Shown here: positions 1 through 8,042 of the stretch, one piece after another | Numbering within the stretch: the first letter of the stretch is position 1 | How the letters are laid out: each line of letters begins with the position of its first letter | Source: Kitasatospora sp. GAS204B | Lineage (GTDB): Bacteria > Actinomycetota > Actinomycetes > Streptomycetales > Streptomycetaceae | Assembly (NCBI RefSeq): GCF_029892155.1 | Contig: NZ_JARZAG010000001.1 | Coordinates: 186,001-250,000 of the forward strand | DNA length: 64,000 nt | Direction: 5' to 3' | The notes under the pieces: model-generated | The model's input: only the letters and a program-made list of their open reading frames with translations | The model's database searches: none | Told to the model about the DNA's origin: nothing | Made by a program: the position numbers and the translations under genes

Positions 1-262
1 TCTGCAGCACCCTGAACCAGCTGTGGTAGATCACCGAGACGTCGGTGGTCACGTCCAGCGGCGCTATCTTGAGGACACCGGTGACCATCAGGACCAGCAG
101 GATCCGGGTCAGCAGCCAGGTGCCGCCGACCCGCCAGCCCGCGCCGCGCGAGGGCGCAGCGGGCGTCACCGCGGTCGCACCCGGATTCGGGGGCGTCGCC
201 AGGGCGAGCCCCCCGCCGCTGCTGCCGTTCTGGTCGGCCGGGCCGTCGTTGGCCAACACCAC
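1..262 (-). CDS. Membrane protein N-terminus, probable GT87-type mannosyltransferase (partial)
   Basis: Only the first 87 codons lie in the window; the gene runs off the left edge. Two adjacent GTG codons (262, 259) follow an AGGGAG ribosome site at 267-272. The first ~50 residues are Gly/Pro/Ala rich and probably cytoplasmic; a hydrophobic segment follows (WLLTRILLVLMVTG), then a DVTTDVSVIYHSWF stretch resembling the first outside loop of DUF2029/GT87 polyprenol-phosphate mannosyltransferases. It is divergent from a PimB-like glycosyltransferase, as expected if both act on mannosylated envelope lipids. The family call rests on context and a short segment, so it is tentative. Confidence 0.55.
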   Translation of the reverse strand, partial: MVLANDGPADQNGSSGGGLALATPPNPGATAVTPAAPSRGAGWRVGGTWLLTRILLVLMVTGVLKIAPLDVTTDVSVIYHSWFRVLQ

Positions 263-428
263 TGTGCTCCCTCGTTAGCTGCGCGCACCCGCCTGAACCC
301 GTGTCGACTAGGACAGAGCCACGGGGGAAACGGTTCCGGACCCTTCATCCGTTCCCGCCGAATCGGCATGGTGACCTATGGTACGGATCAGCGAGCGGTG
401 AACCGAGCACCCCCCGACCGAGCGAGCC

Positions 429-1571
429 GTGGACAGTATGCCGAAGACCCTTGTGGTGACCAATGACTTTCCCCCGCGCCCAGGCGGAATCCAGGCCTTC
501 GTCCACAACATGGCGATCCGCCAGCCGGCCGGTGACATTGTGGTGTATGCCTCATCCTGGCGGGACGGCCGGGAGGTCGCCCGGTTCGACGCCGAGCAGC
601 CGTTCCCGGTGATCCGGGATCGGAGCACGATGCTGCTGCCCACGCCCCGGGTCACCAGGCGCGCCGCCGAACTGCTCCGGGCCGAGGGGTGCGACACCGT
701 CTGGTTCGGCGCGGCCGCGCCGCTGGGCCTGATGGCACCCGCGCTGCGCCGCGCCGGCGCGCGCCGGCTGCTCGGCATGACGCACGGCCACGAGGCCGCC
801 TGGGCCCAGCTGCCGGCCGCCCGCCAGTTGCTGCGGCGGATCGGCGAGGGCACCGACACGCTCACCTACCTCGGCGAGTACACCCGCTCGCGGATCGCCG
901 GGGCCGTGGGCCCGGGCCCGGCCGCGCGGATGGTCCAACTGCCGCCGGGGGTGGACGAGAAGACCTTCCATCCGGAGTCGGGCGGCGCCGAGGTGCGGGC
1001 CAGGCTCGGGCTGACGGACCGTCCGGTGGTGGTCTGCGTCTCCCGGCTGGTGCCGCGCAAGGGGCAGGACACCCTGATCGCCGCGCTGCCGCGGATCCTG
1101 GCCGCCCAGCCGGACACGGTGCTGCTGATCGTCGGTGGTGGGCCCTACCTGGCGGACCTGCGCCGGCTCGCCGACGCCAAGGGCGTGGCCGCCTCGGTGC
1201 GGTTCACCGGCGAGGTGCCGTGGGCCGAGCTGCCGGCCCACTACGGGGCCGGGGACGTCTTCGCGATGCCCTGCCGGACCAGGCGCGGCGGGCTGGACGT
1301 GGAGGGGCTCGGCATCGTCTACCTGGAGGCCTCGGCCACCGGGCTGCCGGTGGTGGCGGGCGACTCCGGGGGCGCGCCGGACGCGGTGCTGGAGGGCGAG
1401 ACCGGCTACGTGGTGCCCGGCGGCTCGCCCGGCGCGGTCGCCGAGCGGATCACCCGGCTGCTCGGCGACGAGGCGCTGCGCCGCGAGCTCGGCGCGGCCG
1501 GGCGGCGCTGGGTGGAGGACGCCTGGCGCTGGGACCTGCTGGCCCAGCGCCTGACCGGCCTGCTGAGCTGA
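429..1571 (+). CDS. GT4 family glycosyltransferase, PimB-like
   Basis: A 380-residue GT-B fold glycosyltransferase. The N-terminus (VTNDFPPRPGGIQAFVHNMA) is the acceptor-domain signature of PimB/PimA-type enzymes. The donor domain holds VVVCVSRLVPRKGQDTL (sugar-nucleotide binding, Arg/Lys pair) and a C-terminal GLGIVYLEASATGLPVVAGDSGGAPDAV block carrying the conserved Glu. PimB' transfers mannose from GDP-mannose to phosphatidylinositol mannoside at the inner membrane leaflet; this substrate is inferred from family and from the neighbouring GT87-like and fadD15-like genes. GTG 429 is used here; ATG 438 (MPKTLVV) is equally plausible, and neither has a clear ribosome site. Confidence 0.85.
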   Translation: MDSMPKTLVVTNDFPPRPGGIQAFVHNMAIRQPAGDIVVYASSWRDGREVARFDAEQPFPVIRDRSTMLLPTPRVTRRAAELLRAEGCDTVWFGAAAPLGLMAPALRRAGARRLLGMTHGHEAAWAQLPAARQLLRRIGEGTDTLTYLGEYTRSRIAGAVGPGPAARMVQLPPGVDEKTFHPESGGAEVRARLGLTDRPVVVCVSRLVPRKGQDTLIAALPRILAAQPDTVLLIVGGGPYLADLRRLADAKGVAASVRFTGEVPWAELPAHYGAGDVFAMPCRTRRGGLDVEGLGIVYLEASATGLPVVAGDSGGAPDAVLEGETGYVVPGGSPGAVAERITRLLGDEALRRELGAAGRRWVEDAWRWDLLAQRLTGLLS

Positions 1572-1581
1572 GCAGCGCCGG

Positions 1582-1641
1582 CACTGTGTCGACCGGCGTT
1601 GTGCCGACCGGAGTTGGGCCGACCGGCGTTGGGCCGATCAG
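1582..1641. repeat. 15-nt tandem repeat, four copies, between convergent genes
   Basis: Four imperfect 15-nt units (consensus cgttgggccgaccgg) start at 1582, 1597, 1612 and 1627 and decay into the last codons of the acyl-CoA synthetase gene. The array fills almost the whole gap between the converging 3' ends. It has no hairpin and does not look like a terminator. Confidence 0.85.
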
Positions 1642-1652
1642 CGCTGACCAGC

Positions 1653-3443
1653 TCAGCGCTGGTAGAGGGCTTCGATCTCGCCGGCGAAGTCCTTCAGCAC
1701 CACGTTCCGCTTGAGCTTGAGCGAGGGCGTCAGGTAGCCGTTGGCCTCGGAGAAGTCGGTCTGCAGGATCCGGAACTTCTTCACCGCCTCGGCGTGCGAG
1801 ACCGCCTTGTTGCCCTCGTCCACCGCCTCCTGGACGGCGGCCAGCAGCTGCGGGTCGTCCACCAGCTCGGCCAGGGTGGCGGGTTGGCGGTTGTTCAGCT
1901 CCAGCCACCTGGGCAGGAACTCCTCGTCGATGGTGACCAGGCAGGCGATGAACGGCCTGCGGTCGCCGACCACCATCACCTCGCCGATCAGCGGGTGCGC
2001 GCGGATCCGGTCCTCGATCACCGCGGGGGCGACGTTCTTGCCGCCGGCGGTGACGATGAGCTCCTTCTTGCGGCCCGTGATGGTCAGGTAGCCGTCCTCG
2101 TCCAGGCTGCCGAGGTCGCCGGTGGCGAACCAGCCGTCCCGCAGCGCCTCGGCGGTCGCGGTCGGGTTGTTCCAGTAGCCGGTGAAGACCTGCGGGCCCT
2201 TCAGCAGCACCTCGCCGTCCTCGGCGATCCGCACCGACGAGCCGGGCAGCGGCTGGCCGACCGTGCCGATCTTCGGCCGGTCGTCCGGGTTGAAGGCGGT
2301 GGCCGCGCAGGTCTCGGTCAGGCCGTAACCCTCCAGCACGGTGAAGCCGATGCCGCGGTAGAAGTGGCCCAGCCGCTCGCCCAGCGGCGCGCCGCCGGAG
2401 ATCGCGTGGGTGGCCCGGCCGCCGAGCGCGGCGCGCAGCTTGCTGTAGACCAGCTTGTCGAAGACCGTGTGCTTGAGCTTCAGCAGCAGGCCGGGGCCGC
2501 CCTGGTCCTGCGCTCTGCTGTAGGCGATCGCGGTCGCGGCGGCCTGGTCGAAGATCTTGCCCTTGCCGTCCGCCTGGGCCTTGGCCCGGGCGGTGTTGTA
2601 GACCTTCTCGAAGACCCGCGGCACGCCCAGGATCAGGGTCGGGCGGAACGAGGCCAGTTCGGCGGTGACGTCCTTGATGTCCGAGACGTGGCCCAGCTTG
2701 ATCGGGGCGATCGCGGCGGCGATCTCGGCGATCCGGCCCAGCACGTGGGCCAGCGGCAGGAAGAGCAGCACCGAGCTCTCGCCGGTGCGGAACAGCTCCG
2801 GCAGCCGGGCCGTCACATTGCCCAGCTCGGCCAGGAAGTTGCCGTGGGTCAGCTGGCAGCCCTTCGGACGGCCGGTGGTGCCCGAGGTGTAGACGATGGT
2901 GGCGATCGAGTCCTCGGTCGGGATGGACCGGCGCTCGGTCACCGTCGCGTCCGACACGGTGCTGCCCGCGGCGGCCAGCTCGGCGAGCGCGCCGCGCTCG
3001 ATCTGCCAGGTGTGCTTCAGGTCGGGCAGCTGGTCGCGGACCGAGTCGACCACCGCGGCGTGGCTGTCGGTCTCGGTGACCAGCGCGACGGCGCCCGAGT
3101 CGCCGAGGATCCACTGCACCTGCTCGGCGGAGGAGCTCTCGTACACCGGCACGGTGATCGCGCCGGCCGACCAGATCGCGAAGTCCAGCAGCGTCCACTC
3201 GTAGCGGGTGCGCGACATCACGGCGACCCGGTCGCCCGGGTTGACCCCGACCGCGATCAGGCCCTTGGCGGCGCGGTGCACCTCGGTGAGGAACGCGGCG
3301 GCGGTGACCTCCTGCCAGCGGCCTTCGAGCTTCCGGCTGACCACGGCGACCCGGGGGTGCTCGATGGCGTTCTGGTGGACCAGGTCCGAGAGGTTGCCAC
3401 CACTCGGGACCTGGTAGCGGGCCGGAAGGCTGAAGTCGAGCAC
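1653..3443 (-). CDS. Long-chain acyl-CoA synthetase (FadD15-like)
   Basis: A 596-residue AMP-forming ligase that activates fatty acids to acyl-CoA through an acyl-adenylate. The P-loop signature YTSGTTGRPKG, the GYGLTET A5 motif, the TGDLGSLDEDGYL hinge region and the GRKKELIVTAGGKNV block with the late catalytic Lys region are all present. Length fits the FadD15/FAA1 long-chain class. Start is GTG 3443 behind GAGGAG. The gene converges with the PimB-like gene and is divergent from the SRPBCC gene; the same trio lies together in mycobacteria (Rv2188c-Rv2185c), which supports a role in supplying acyl chains for membrane lipids. Confidence 0.93.
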   Translation of the reverse strand: MLDFSLPARYQVPSGGNLSDLVHQNAIEHPRVAVVSRKLEGRWQEVTAAAFLTEVHRAAKGLIAVGVNPGDRVAVMSRTRYEWTLLDFAIWSAGAITVPVYESSSAEQVQWILGDSGAVALVTETDSHAAVVDSVRDQLPDLKHTWQIERGALAELAAAGSTVSDATVTERRSIPTEDSIATIVYTSGTTGRPKGCQLTHGNFLAELGNVTARLPELFRTGESSVLLFLPLAHVLGRIAEIAAAIAPIKLGHVSDIKDVTAELASFRPTLILGVPRVFEKVYNTARAKAQADGKGKIFDQAAATAIAYSRAQDQGGPGLLLKLKHTVFDKLVYSKLRAALGGRATHAISGGAPLGERLGHFYRGIGFTVLEGYGLTETCAATAFNPDDRPKIGTVGQPLPGSSVRIAEDGEVLLKGPQVFTGYWNNPTATAEALRDGWFATGDLGSLDEDGYLTITGRKKELIVTAGGKNVAPAVIEDRIRAHPLIGEVMVVGDRRPFIACLVTIDEEFLPRWLELNNRQPATLAELVDDPQLLAAVQEAVDEGNKAVSHAEAVKKFRILQTDFSEANGYLTPSLKLKRNVVLKDFAGEIEALYQR

Positions 3444-3770
3444 TGCTGCTCCTCGTCTGCGACGCTGCGGGACGGCAGGACGTTACTGCCCGGTAGTCGG
3501 ATTCGGGTAGGGGGTCAGCCGCTCTGTTCGAAGTGTCACACCACTCGGGTGAGCCACTGATCGTTTCGAGACGCACCTTACGACAGCCGCCGGGTGACCC
3601 GCGGGTAGCCCTCCGGCCCACGCCCCATGGGGCCGAGGGCACCGGCGGCCGCGATAGCCTTCGAGGGCACTTGACGACGTCGAGAGCACCAAACGACTTC
3701 GAGCGCGGCTGTCGCGCGCACCTGTCGAGCGCACCTGACGAGTGGCACGGGACAACGCGGAGGCCCACCC
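3444..3770. other. Divergent intergenic region (327 bp)
   Basis: This gap lies between two divergent genes and should hold both promoters, but I see no convincing -35/-10 pair. It contains a loose direct repeat near 3717-3743 (gcgcacctgtcgag / gcgcacctgacgag) and no open reading frame with typical codon bias. Confidence 0.5.
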
Positions 3771-4223
3771 ATGGCGGAACACACCAGGTCGAGCATCGTC
3801 ATCGAGGCGACGGCGGCCGAGGTGATGGCGGTGATCGCCGACTTCGAGGCGTACCCGCTGTGGACGGGTGAGGTCAAGGAGGTCGAGGTGCTCGGCCGCG
3901 CCGAGGACGGCCGTGCCACCCAGGTCCGGCTGCTGCTGGACGCCGGCGCCATCCGCGACGAGCACGTGCTCGCCTACACCTGGGACGCCGACCGCGAGGT
4001 CTCCTGGACCCTGGTGAAGAGTCAGATGCTGCGCGCGCTGGACGGCTCCTACGCGCTGGCCCCGGCGGCCGGCGGTACCGAGGTCACCTACCAGCTCGCG
4101 GTGGACGTCAAGATCCCGATGCTCGGCATGATCAAGCGCAAGGCCGAGAAGGTGATCATCGACCGGGCGCTGGCCGGTCTGAAGAAGCGGGTGGAGACCA
4201 AGCCCGGCAGCGCGGCGAGCTAG
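3771..4223 (+). CDS. SRPBCC family lipid-binding-fold protein
   Basis: A 150-residue START/Bet v1-like protein (polyketide cyclase/dehydrase family). The N-terminus SSIVIEATAAEVMAVIADFE followed by YPLWTGEVKEVEVL is the typical first strand-helix of the fold, and the C-terminal helix GMIKRKAEKVIIDRAL closes the ligand cavity. The ligand is not known. A GGAGG site precedes ATG 3771. The gene is 12 nt upstream of the ArsA-like gene and surely co-transcribed with it; the same pair exists in mycobacteria (Rv2185c-Rv2184c), so the two products probably act together, perhaps in lipid handling at the membrane. That last point is inference. Confidence 0.85.
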   Translation: MAEHTRSSIVIEATAAEVMAVIADFEAYPLWTGEVKEVEVLGRAEDGRATQVRLLLDAGAIRDEHVLAYTWDADREVSWTLVKSQMLRALDGSYALAPAAGGTEVTYQLAVDVKIPMLGMIKRKAEKVIIDRALAGLKKRVETKPGSAAS

Positions 4224-4235
4224 GCAGGCCCGGCA

Positions 4236-5408
4236 GTGATCCGGACGGTGCTGGTCACCGGCGACGCGAACGCGGTGCCCGTGGTGGCGGCCGCGACCGC
4301 CGCGCACGCCGCCGGACGCGGTCTGCGCACCCTGCTGCTCGCCGCCGACGACCCGCACCGGCTGGTGGACGAGGCGCTGGCGATGCGGCTGGGCCCCGTC
4401 GCGCAGCCCGTGTCGCAACGGCTGGAGGCCGTTCGGATCGACGAGCAGCAGGCGTTCCGCAGTGCGGTGGCCGGGCTGGACGGCAAGCTGCGGGCCGGCT
4501 TCGACCTGCTCGGCGTCGAGCCGTTGGAGGACGACGAGCTGACCGCGCTGCCCGGCACCCGGCAGCTCGCCCTGCTGCGCGCGGTGCGGGTCCCGGCCGA
4601 CCGGTACGACCTGGTGGTGGCCGCCGCCCCGCCGCCCGCCGAGCTGACCGCCGCGCTCGCGCTGCCCGAGCAACTGGACCGCTACCTGTCCCGGTTGCTG
4701 CCCGAGCAGCGTCAGGCGGCCCGGGCGCTGCGCCCGCTGCTGGCCGCGTTCGCCGGGGTGCCGATGCCCGCCGACTGGCTCTACTCGGCCCGCGCCTGGG
4801 TGGCCGGCGAACTGGCCGCCACCCGCGCGGTGATCGAGTCGGCGCACACCTCGGTGCGCCTCGCCGTGGACGCCGGCTCCTGCTCGGTGCCCGGGCTGCG
4901 CCGGGCCGCCGCCGGCCTCGCGCTCTTCGGCCACCGGCTGGACGCCGTGGTGGCGCACCGCGCGCTGCCGGCCGCCGCATCGGACTCCGCCGATGCCTGG
5001 CTGGCCGGGCAGGCCCTGGCCGAACGCGGGCGGCTGGCCGGGATCGGCCTCGGCGTACCGCTGCTGACGGCGGATCAGGGGGCGACGGACCTGGCGTCGT
5101 TGGCCGATCAGCTGTACGGCGACGGCGATGGCCCCGAGTCGCCGGCTCGCTGGCCGTGGACCGCCGAGGACCGGCTGGCCGAGGAGGGCGTGCTGTTCTG
5201 GCGGCTGGCCGCGCCCGGTGCCGAGCGGGCGGACCTGGAGCTGATGCGGCGCGGCGACGAGCTGGTGGTGGGCCTGGGCCCGTACCGTCGGATCCTGCCG
5301 CTGCCCGGCGCGCTGCGGCGCTGCACGGTGGCCGGGGCGGCGCTGCGCGACGGGGAGTTGACGTTGCGCTTCGCTCCTGACCCGGACCTCTGGCCCAGCG
5401 AGCGCTGA
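4236..5408 (+). CDS. ArsA/Get3-like protein with a degenerate P-loop
   Basis: A 390-residue member of the ion-transporting ATPase (ArsA/Get3) family found beside SRPBCC genes in actinobacteria. The C-terminal part (GDELVVGLGPYRRILPLP, ALRDGELTLRFAPD) matches the HSP20-like ArsA tail, and the central LLPEQRQAARALRPLLAAFAGVPMP block is typical. The position where the nucleotide-binding P-loop belongs (residues 7-16) reads GDANAVPVVA and lacks the Gly-Lys-Thr/Arg-Thr-Thr core, so ATP hydrolysis is doubtful. Start GTG 4236 lies just after the SRPBCC stop. The product may be a pseudo-ATPase partner rather than an active pump component. Confidence 0.75.
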   Translation: MIRTVLVTGDANAVPVVAAATAAHAAGRGLRTLLLAADDPHRLVDEALAMRLGPVAQPVSQRLEAVRIDEQQAFRSAVAGLDGKLRAGFDLLGVEPLEDDELTALPGTRQLALLRAVRVPADRYDLVVAAAPPPAELTAALALPEQLDRYLSRLLPEQRQAARALRPLLAAFAGVPMPADWLYSARAWVAGELAATRAVIESAHTSVRLAVDAGSCSVPGLRRAAAGLALFGHRLDAVVAHRALPAAASDSADAWLAGQALAERGRLAGIGLGVPLLTADQGATDLASLADQLYGDGDGPESPARWPWTAEDRLAEEGVLFWRLAAPGAERADLELMRRGDELVVGLGPYRRILPLPGALRRCTVAGAALRDGELTLRFAPDPDLWPSER

Positions 5409-5508
5409 CCGCTGCCGGTTCGGCGGCGCGACCCGGTAGCGTCTGAGTGATCGGGCGGGTGCGCCGCACAGGCGCCGGCCGCCGCCGTGGCACCGGGAGG
5501 CGCGCGTC

Positions 5509-5754
5509 ATGACCAATTCAGATCCTGTCGACAACCCTCTGGTCGACGAGGTGCGCAAACTGGCCTCCGCGGTGGGCGGGCAGGCCGAGCGGATCTTCGG
5601 TCGGGTGAAGGCCGAGAACCCCGAGGTCTTCGGACACCTGGCCGCCGCCGGCACCGAGCTGCTGGCCGCCTACCGGGCCGCGGTGGCCGGGCACGAGCGC
5701 CGCTGGTCGGCCCCCGAGCCGGCCGACTCCGAGCCCATCGACCTGGACGACTAG
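5509..5754 (+). CDS. Small acidic DUF5304-like protein
   Basis: An 81-residue soluble acidic protein, one predicted helix-rich core (LVDEVRKLASAVGGQAERIFGR) followed by a short acidic tail ending in PIDLDD. It has no signal peptide, membrane segment or catalytic motif. I associate it with the streptomycete DUF5304 group that lies beside the ArsA-like gene, but it is shorter than I would expect, so that assignment is uncertain. ATG 5509 follows GGGAGG. A possible -10 (TAGCGT) at 5437-5442 would give it its own transcript. Function unknown. Confidence 0.65.
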   Translation: MTNSDPVDNPLVDEVRKLASAVGGQAERIFGRVKAENPEVFGHLAAAGTELLAAYRAAVAGHERRWSAPEPADSEPIDLDD

Positions 5755-5955
5755 GGCCTCTACGGCCCTGTCCCGAGCCCGTCACCCAGCGGTGTGCTGG
5801 TACTACCGTCTGCCTCGAATCGTACGACTTTTGAAGCCTTCCGGCGAGGCTTCCGCCGCCTTGTCTTCGGATAATGTATGGCCAGGTGTGTACGGGAGCA
5901 CGGCCGGGCGGGTACCGTTCCGCCCATCGGGCACGAGCGAATGACTGAGGGACAC

Positions 5956-6900
5956 ATGGCTCTGACCATCGGCGTCGACGTCGGCGGGACCAAGATCGCG
6001 GCCGGCGTGGTCGACGAGAACGGCGAGATCCTGGCCCGGACCCGGGTTCCCACCCCGGCGGACCCGCAGTGGGCGGTCGATGCCATCGCCCAGGCCGTGC
6101 GCGAGCTCAAGGAGCAGTTCGCCGAGGTCACCGCGGTGGGCGTGGGCGCACCCGGCTTCGTGGACCGCGACCGCTCCACGGTGATCTTCGCGCCCAACAT
6201 CGACTGGGAGAACGAGCCGTTGCGCGGCCGGATCGAGGAACTGACCGGCCTGGACACGGTGGTGGAGAACGACGCCAACTGCGCGGCCTGGGCCGAGTTC
6301 CGGTTCGGCGCGGCGGCCGAGCACACCGACATGGTGCTGATCACCGTCGGCACCGGGATCGGCGGCGGCATCGTGCTGGACGGGCGGCTGCACCGCGGCC
6401 GGTTCGGCGTGGCCGGCGAGATCGGCCACCTCAACATGGTGCCGGACGGCCTGCTCTGCGGCTGCGGCGGCAAGGGCTGCTGGGAGCAGTACGCCTCCGG
6501 GCGGGCGCTGCGCCGCTACGGCCGGGAGAAGACGGCGGCGGACCCGGTGCGCGGCAAGCGGATGCTGGAGCTCAACGAAGGGGTCGCCGAGACCCTGCGG
6601 GGCATCCACATCACCCAGGCCGCGGAGGAGGGCGACCCGCTGGCGCTGGAGTGCTACGCCGAGTTGGCCGACTGGCTGGGCCGGGGGATGGCCGACCTGG
6701 CCGCGCTCTTCGACCCCGGGGTCTTCGTGCTCGGCGGCGGGGTCTCGGATTCCGGGCGGCTGCTGCTCGACCCGGTGGCCAAGGACTGCGAGAAGTACCT
6801 GACCGGCGGGGCGCACCGGCCGCGCGCCGAGGTGGTGCTGGCCTCGATGGGATCCTCGGCGGGCATCGTGGGTGCGGGCGATCTGGCGCGTACTCGCTGA
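5956..6900 (+). CDS. glkA: ROK-family glucokinase
   Basis: A 314-residue glucokinase that phosphorylates glucose with ATP; in Streptomyces coelicolor the ortholog GlkA is also needed for carbon catabolite repression. The phosphate-binding loop GVDVGGTKIAAG opens the protein, ENDANCAAW carries the catalytic Asp, and the ROK zinc-binding signature CGCGGKGCWEQYASGRAL sits near residues 170-187. The C-terminus ends GSSAGIVGAGDLAR as in GlkA. ATG 5956 is chosen from alignment of the first strand with GlkA; an in-frame ATG at 5941 would add five residues. GAGGGA is at 5947-5952. Confidence 0.93.
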   Translation: MALTIGVDVGGTKIAAGVVDENGEILARTRVPTPADPQWAVDAIAQAVRELKEQFAEVTAVGVGAPGFVDRDRSTVIFAPNIDWENEPLRGRIEELTGLDTVVENDANCAAWAEFRFGAAAEHTDMVLITVGTGIGGGIVLDGRLHRGRFGVAGEIGHLNMVPDGLLCGCGGKGCWEQYASGRALRRYGREKTAADPVRGKRMLELNEGVAETLRGIHITQAAEEGDPLALECYAELADWLGRGMADLAALFDPGVFVLGGGVSDSGRLLLDPVAKDCEKYLTGGAHRPRAEVVLASMGSSAGIVGAGDLARTR

Positions 6901-6921
6901 ATCCCCGGGTTGAGCACGGTT

Positions 6922-6990
6922 GCTGACGTTCCGTCGGGTTCCTCGCTGACGTTCCGTCGAGTTCCCAGCTGACGTTCCGTCGGGTTCCCC
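6922..6990. repeat. 23-nt tandem repeat, three copies
   Basis: Three nearly identical 23-nt units (gctgacgttccgtcgggttc plus three variable bases) begin at 6922, 6945 and 6968, directly downstream of glkA. A GC-rich hairpin (7000-7023, arms CCGGCTCCGCC/GGCGGAGCCGG) follows and may end the glkA transcript. Confidence 0.85.
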
Positions 6991-7023
6991 GCGTTCGCAC
7001 CGGCTCCGCCCCGGCGGAGCCGG

Positions 7024-7029
7024 TAGCGT
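7024..7029 (+). promoter_or_regulatory. -10 element, probable leaderless start
   Basis: TAGCGT lies seven bases before GTG 7037, and there is no ribosome site. Transcription would start at or beside the start codon. No clear -35 is seen because the upstream bases form a hairpin arm. Confidence 0.45.
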
Positions 7030-7036
7030 GTCCAGG

Positions 7037-7783
7037 GTGAGTCTTGACCTGCCGCCCTCCGGTCCGCAGCCCGACGGTGCCGAACTGGTCCGCGTGCTGA
7101 GCTACAACATCCGCTCGCAGCGCGATGATCGCCGGGCGCTGGCCCGGGTGATCCGGGCCTGCGAGCCGGACCTGGTCTGCGTGCAGGAGTCGCCGCGCTA
7201 CTGGCGGCCCGAGGGGCAGGCCGCCTGGCTGGCCCGCCACACCGGCACCGTGGTCGTCTCCGGCGGCGGTCGCACCGCGGCCGGTCCGCTGCTGCTCGGG
7301 CGGCCGGAGGTCGAGGTGCTGAGCCGGCACGACCGGCTGCTCCCCAAGCACCGCGGCTGGCACGCGCGTGGCTTCGCCGGCGCCGTGGTGCGGCTCGGCC
7401 GGTCCGCGCCGTTCGCGCTGACCAGCTGTCACCTGAGCTTCATCGGCCCCGAGCGGGCGCAGCAGTTCGAGCTGCTGCACGAGCAGGCGGCGATCCGCGA
7501 ACTCTCGGTGATCGCCGGGGACTTCAACGAGCACCCGGAGGACCCGGGTTGGGGTGCGCTGGCCGGGCGGTACCAGGACGGCTGGGCCACCGCGCCGTGG
7601 GGCGGCGAGTACACCTCGCGTCCGGGGGACCCGTTGCAGCGGCTGGACGCCGTCTTCGCCTCGCCCGGGATCGAGGTGCTCGCCTGCGGGGTGCCGCCGC
7701 TGTCGCTGGCCGAGTTGCTGGCGGCCACCGATCACCTGCCGGTGGTGGCGGTGTTGCGAGTACCGGGCGCCAGCGCGGCCTGA
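7037..7783 (+). CDS. Endonuclease/exonuclease/phosphatase (EEP) fold protein
   Basis: About 248 residues with the EEP (DNase I-like) fold. Visible motifs are LSYNIRSQ (first strand with metal-binding Asn), VCVQESPRYW (metal-binding Glu), VIAGDFNEHPED (catalytic Asp and Asn) and the C-terminal TDHLPVVAVL (catalytic Asp-His). These residues form the metal-dependent phosphodiesterase site; the substrate may be nucleic acid, a phospholipid or another phosphoester and cannot be told from sequence. No signal peptide. GTG 7037 is preferred over GTG 7028 because a -10 box sits seven bases upstream. Confidence 0.85.
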   Translation: MSLDLPPSGPQPDGAELVRVLSYNIRSQRDDRRALARVIRACEPDLVCVQESPRYWRPEGQAAWLARHTGTVVVSGGGRTAAGPLLLGRPEVEVLSRHDRLLPKHRGWHARGFAGAVVRLGRSAPFALTSCHLSFIGPERAQQFELLHEQAAIRELSVIAGDFNEHPEDPGWGALAGRYQDGWATAPWGGEYTSRPGDPLQRLDAVFASPGIEVLACGVPPLSLAELLAATDHLPVVAVLRVPGASAA

Positions 7784-7822
7784 CAGGCCGTCGGCTGGAG
7801 TTGTCCATACATCTCTGCGTCG

Positions 7823-7862
7823 GACGTCTTCACGAACCATGTGATGTATGCAATGGTACATG
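7823..7862. promoter_or_regulatory. Imperfect inverted repeat upstream of the collagenase gene
   Basis: Within the AT-richer stretch around 7841-7866 the halves gtgatgta and tacatgtcac face each other with two extra bases in one arm. It lies about 180 bp before the collagenase start and is a candidate operator. I could not pick a single clear -35/-10 pair. Confidence 0.3.
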
Positions 7863-8042
7863 TCACACGCCCCACCGTGTGCATGCTCAGACGGTCCAGC
7901 TCGTCCCGGTCGCCGGCCCCACTCGCTCAACTCCGGTGCCATCGATGAGCTCTGACGCATCGTCATGCCCCATTGCCTGCCACGGTCCTCACCCCGCAAG
8001 GCCGTGCCGCAGGGCGCGACCCCCACACCGGGAGACCCCCAC

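Noticed and set aside
5833..5853. GAAGCCT/AGGCTTC hairpin before glkA as an attenuator or riboswitch
   Set aside because: Only seven base pairs, no conserved riboswitch elements nearby and no leader peptide; not distinguishable from chance.
7000..7023. Hairpin as a translational control of the EEP gene
   Set aside because: If transcription starts at 7037 as the -10 box suggests, the hairpin is not in that message and more likely ends the glkA transcript.
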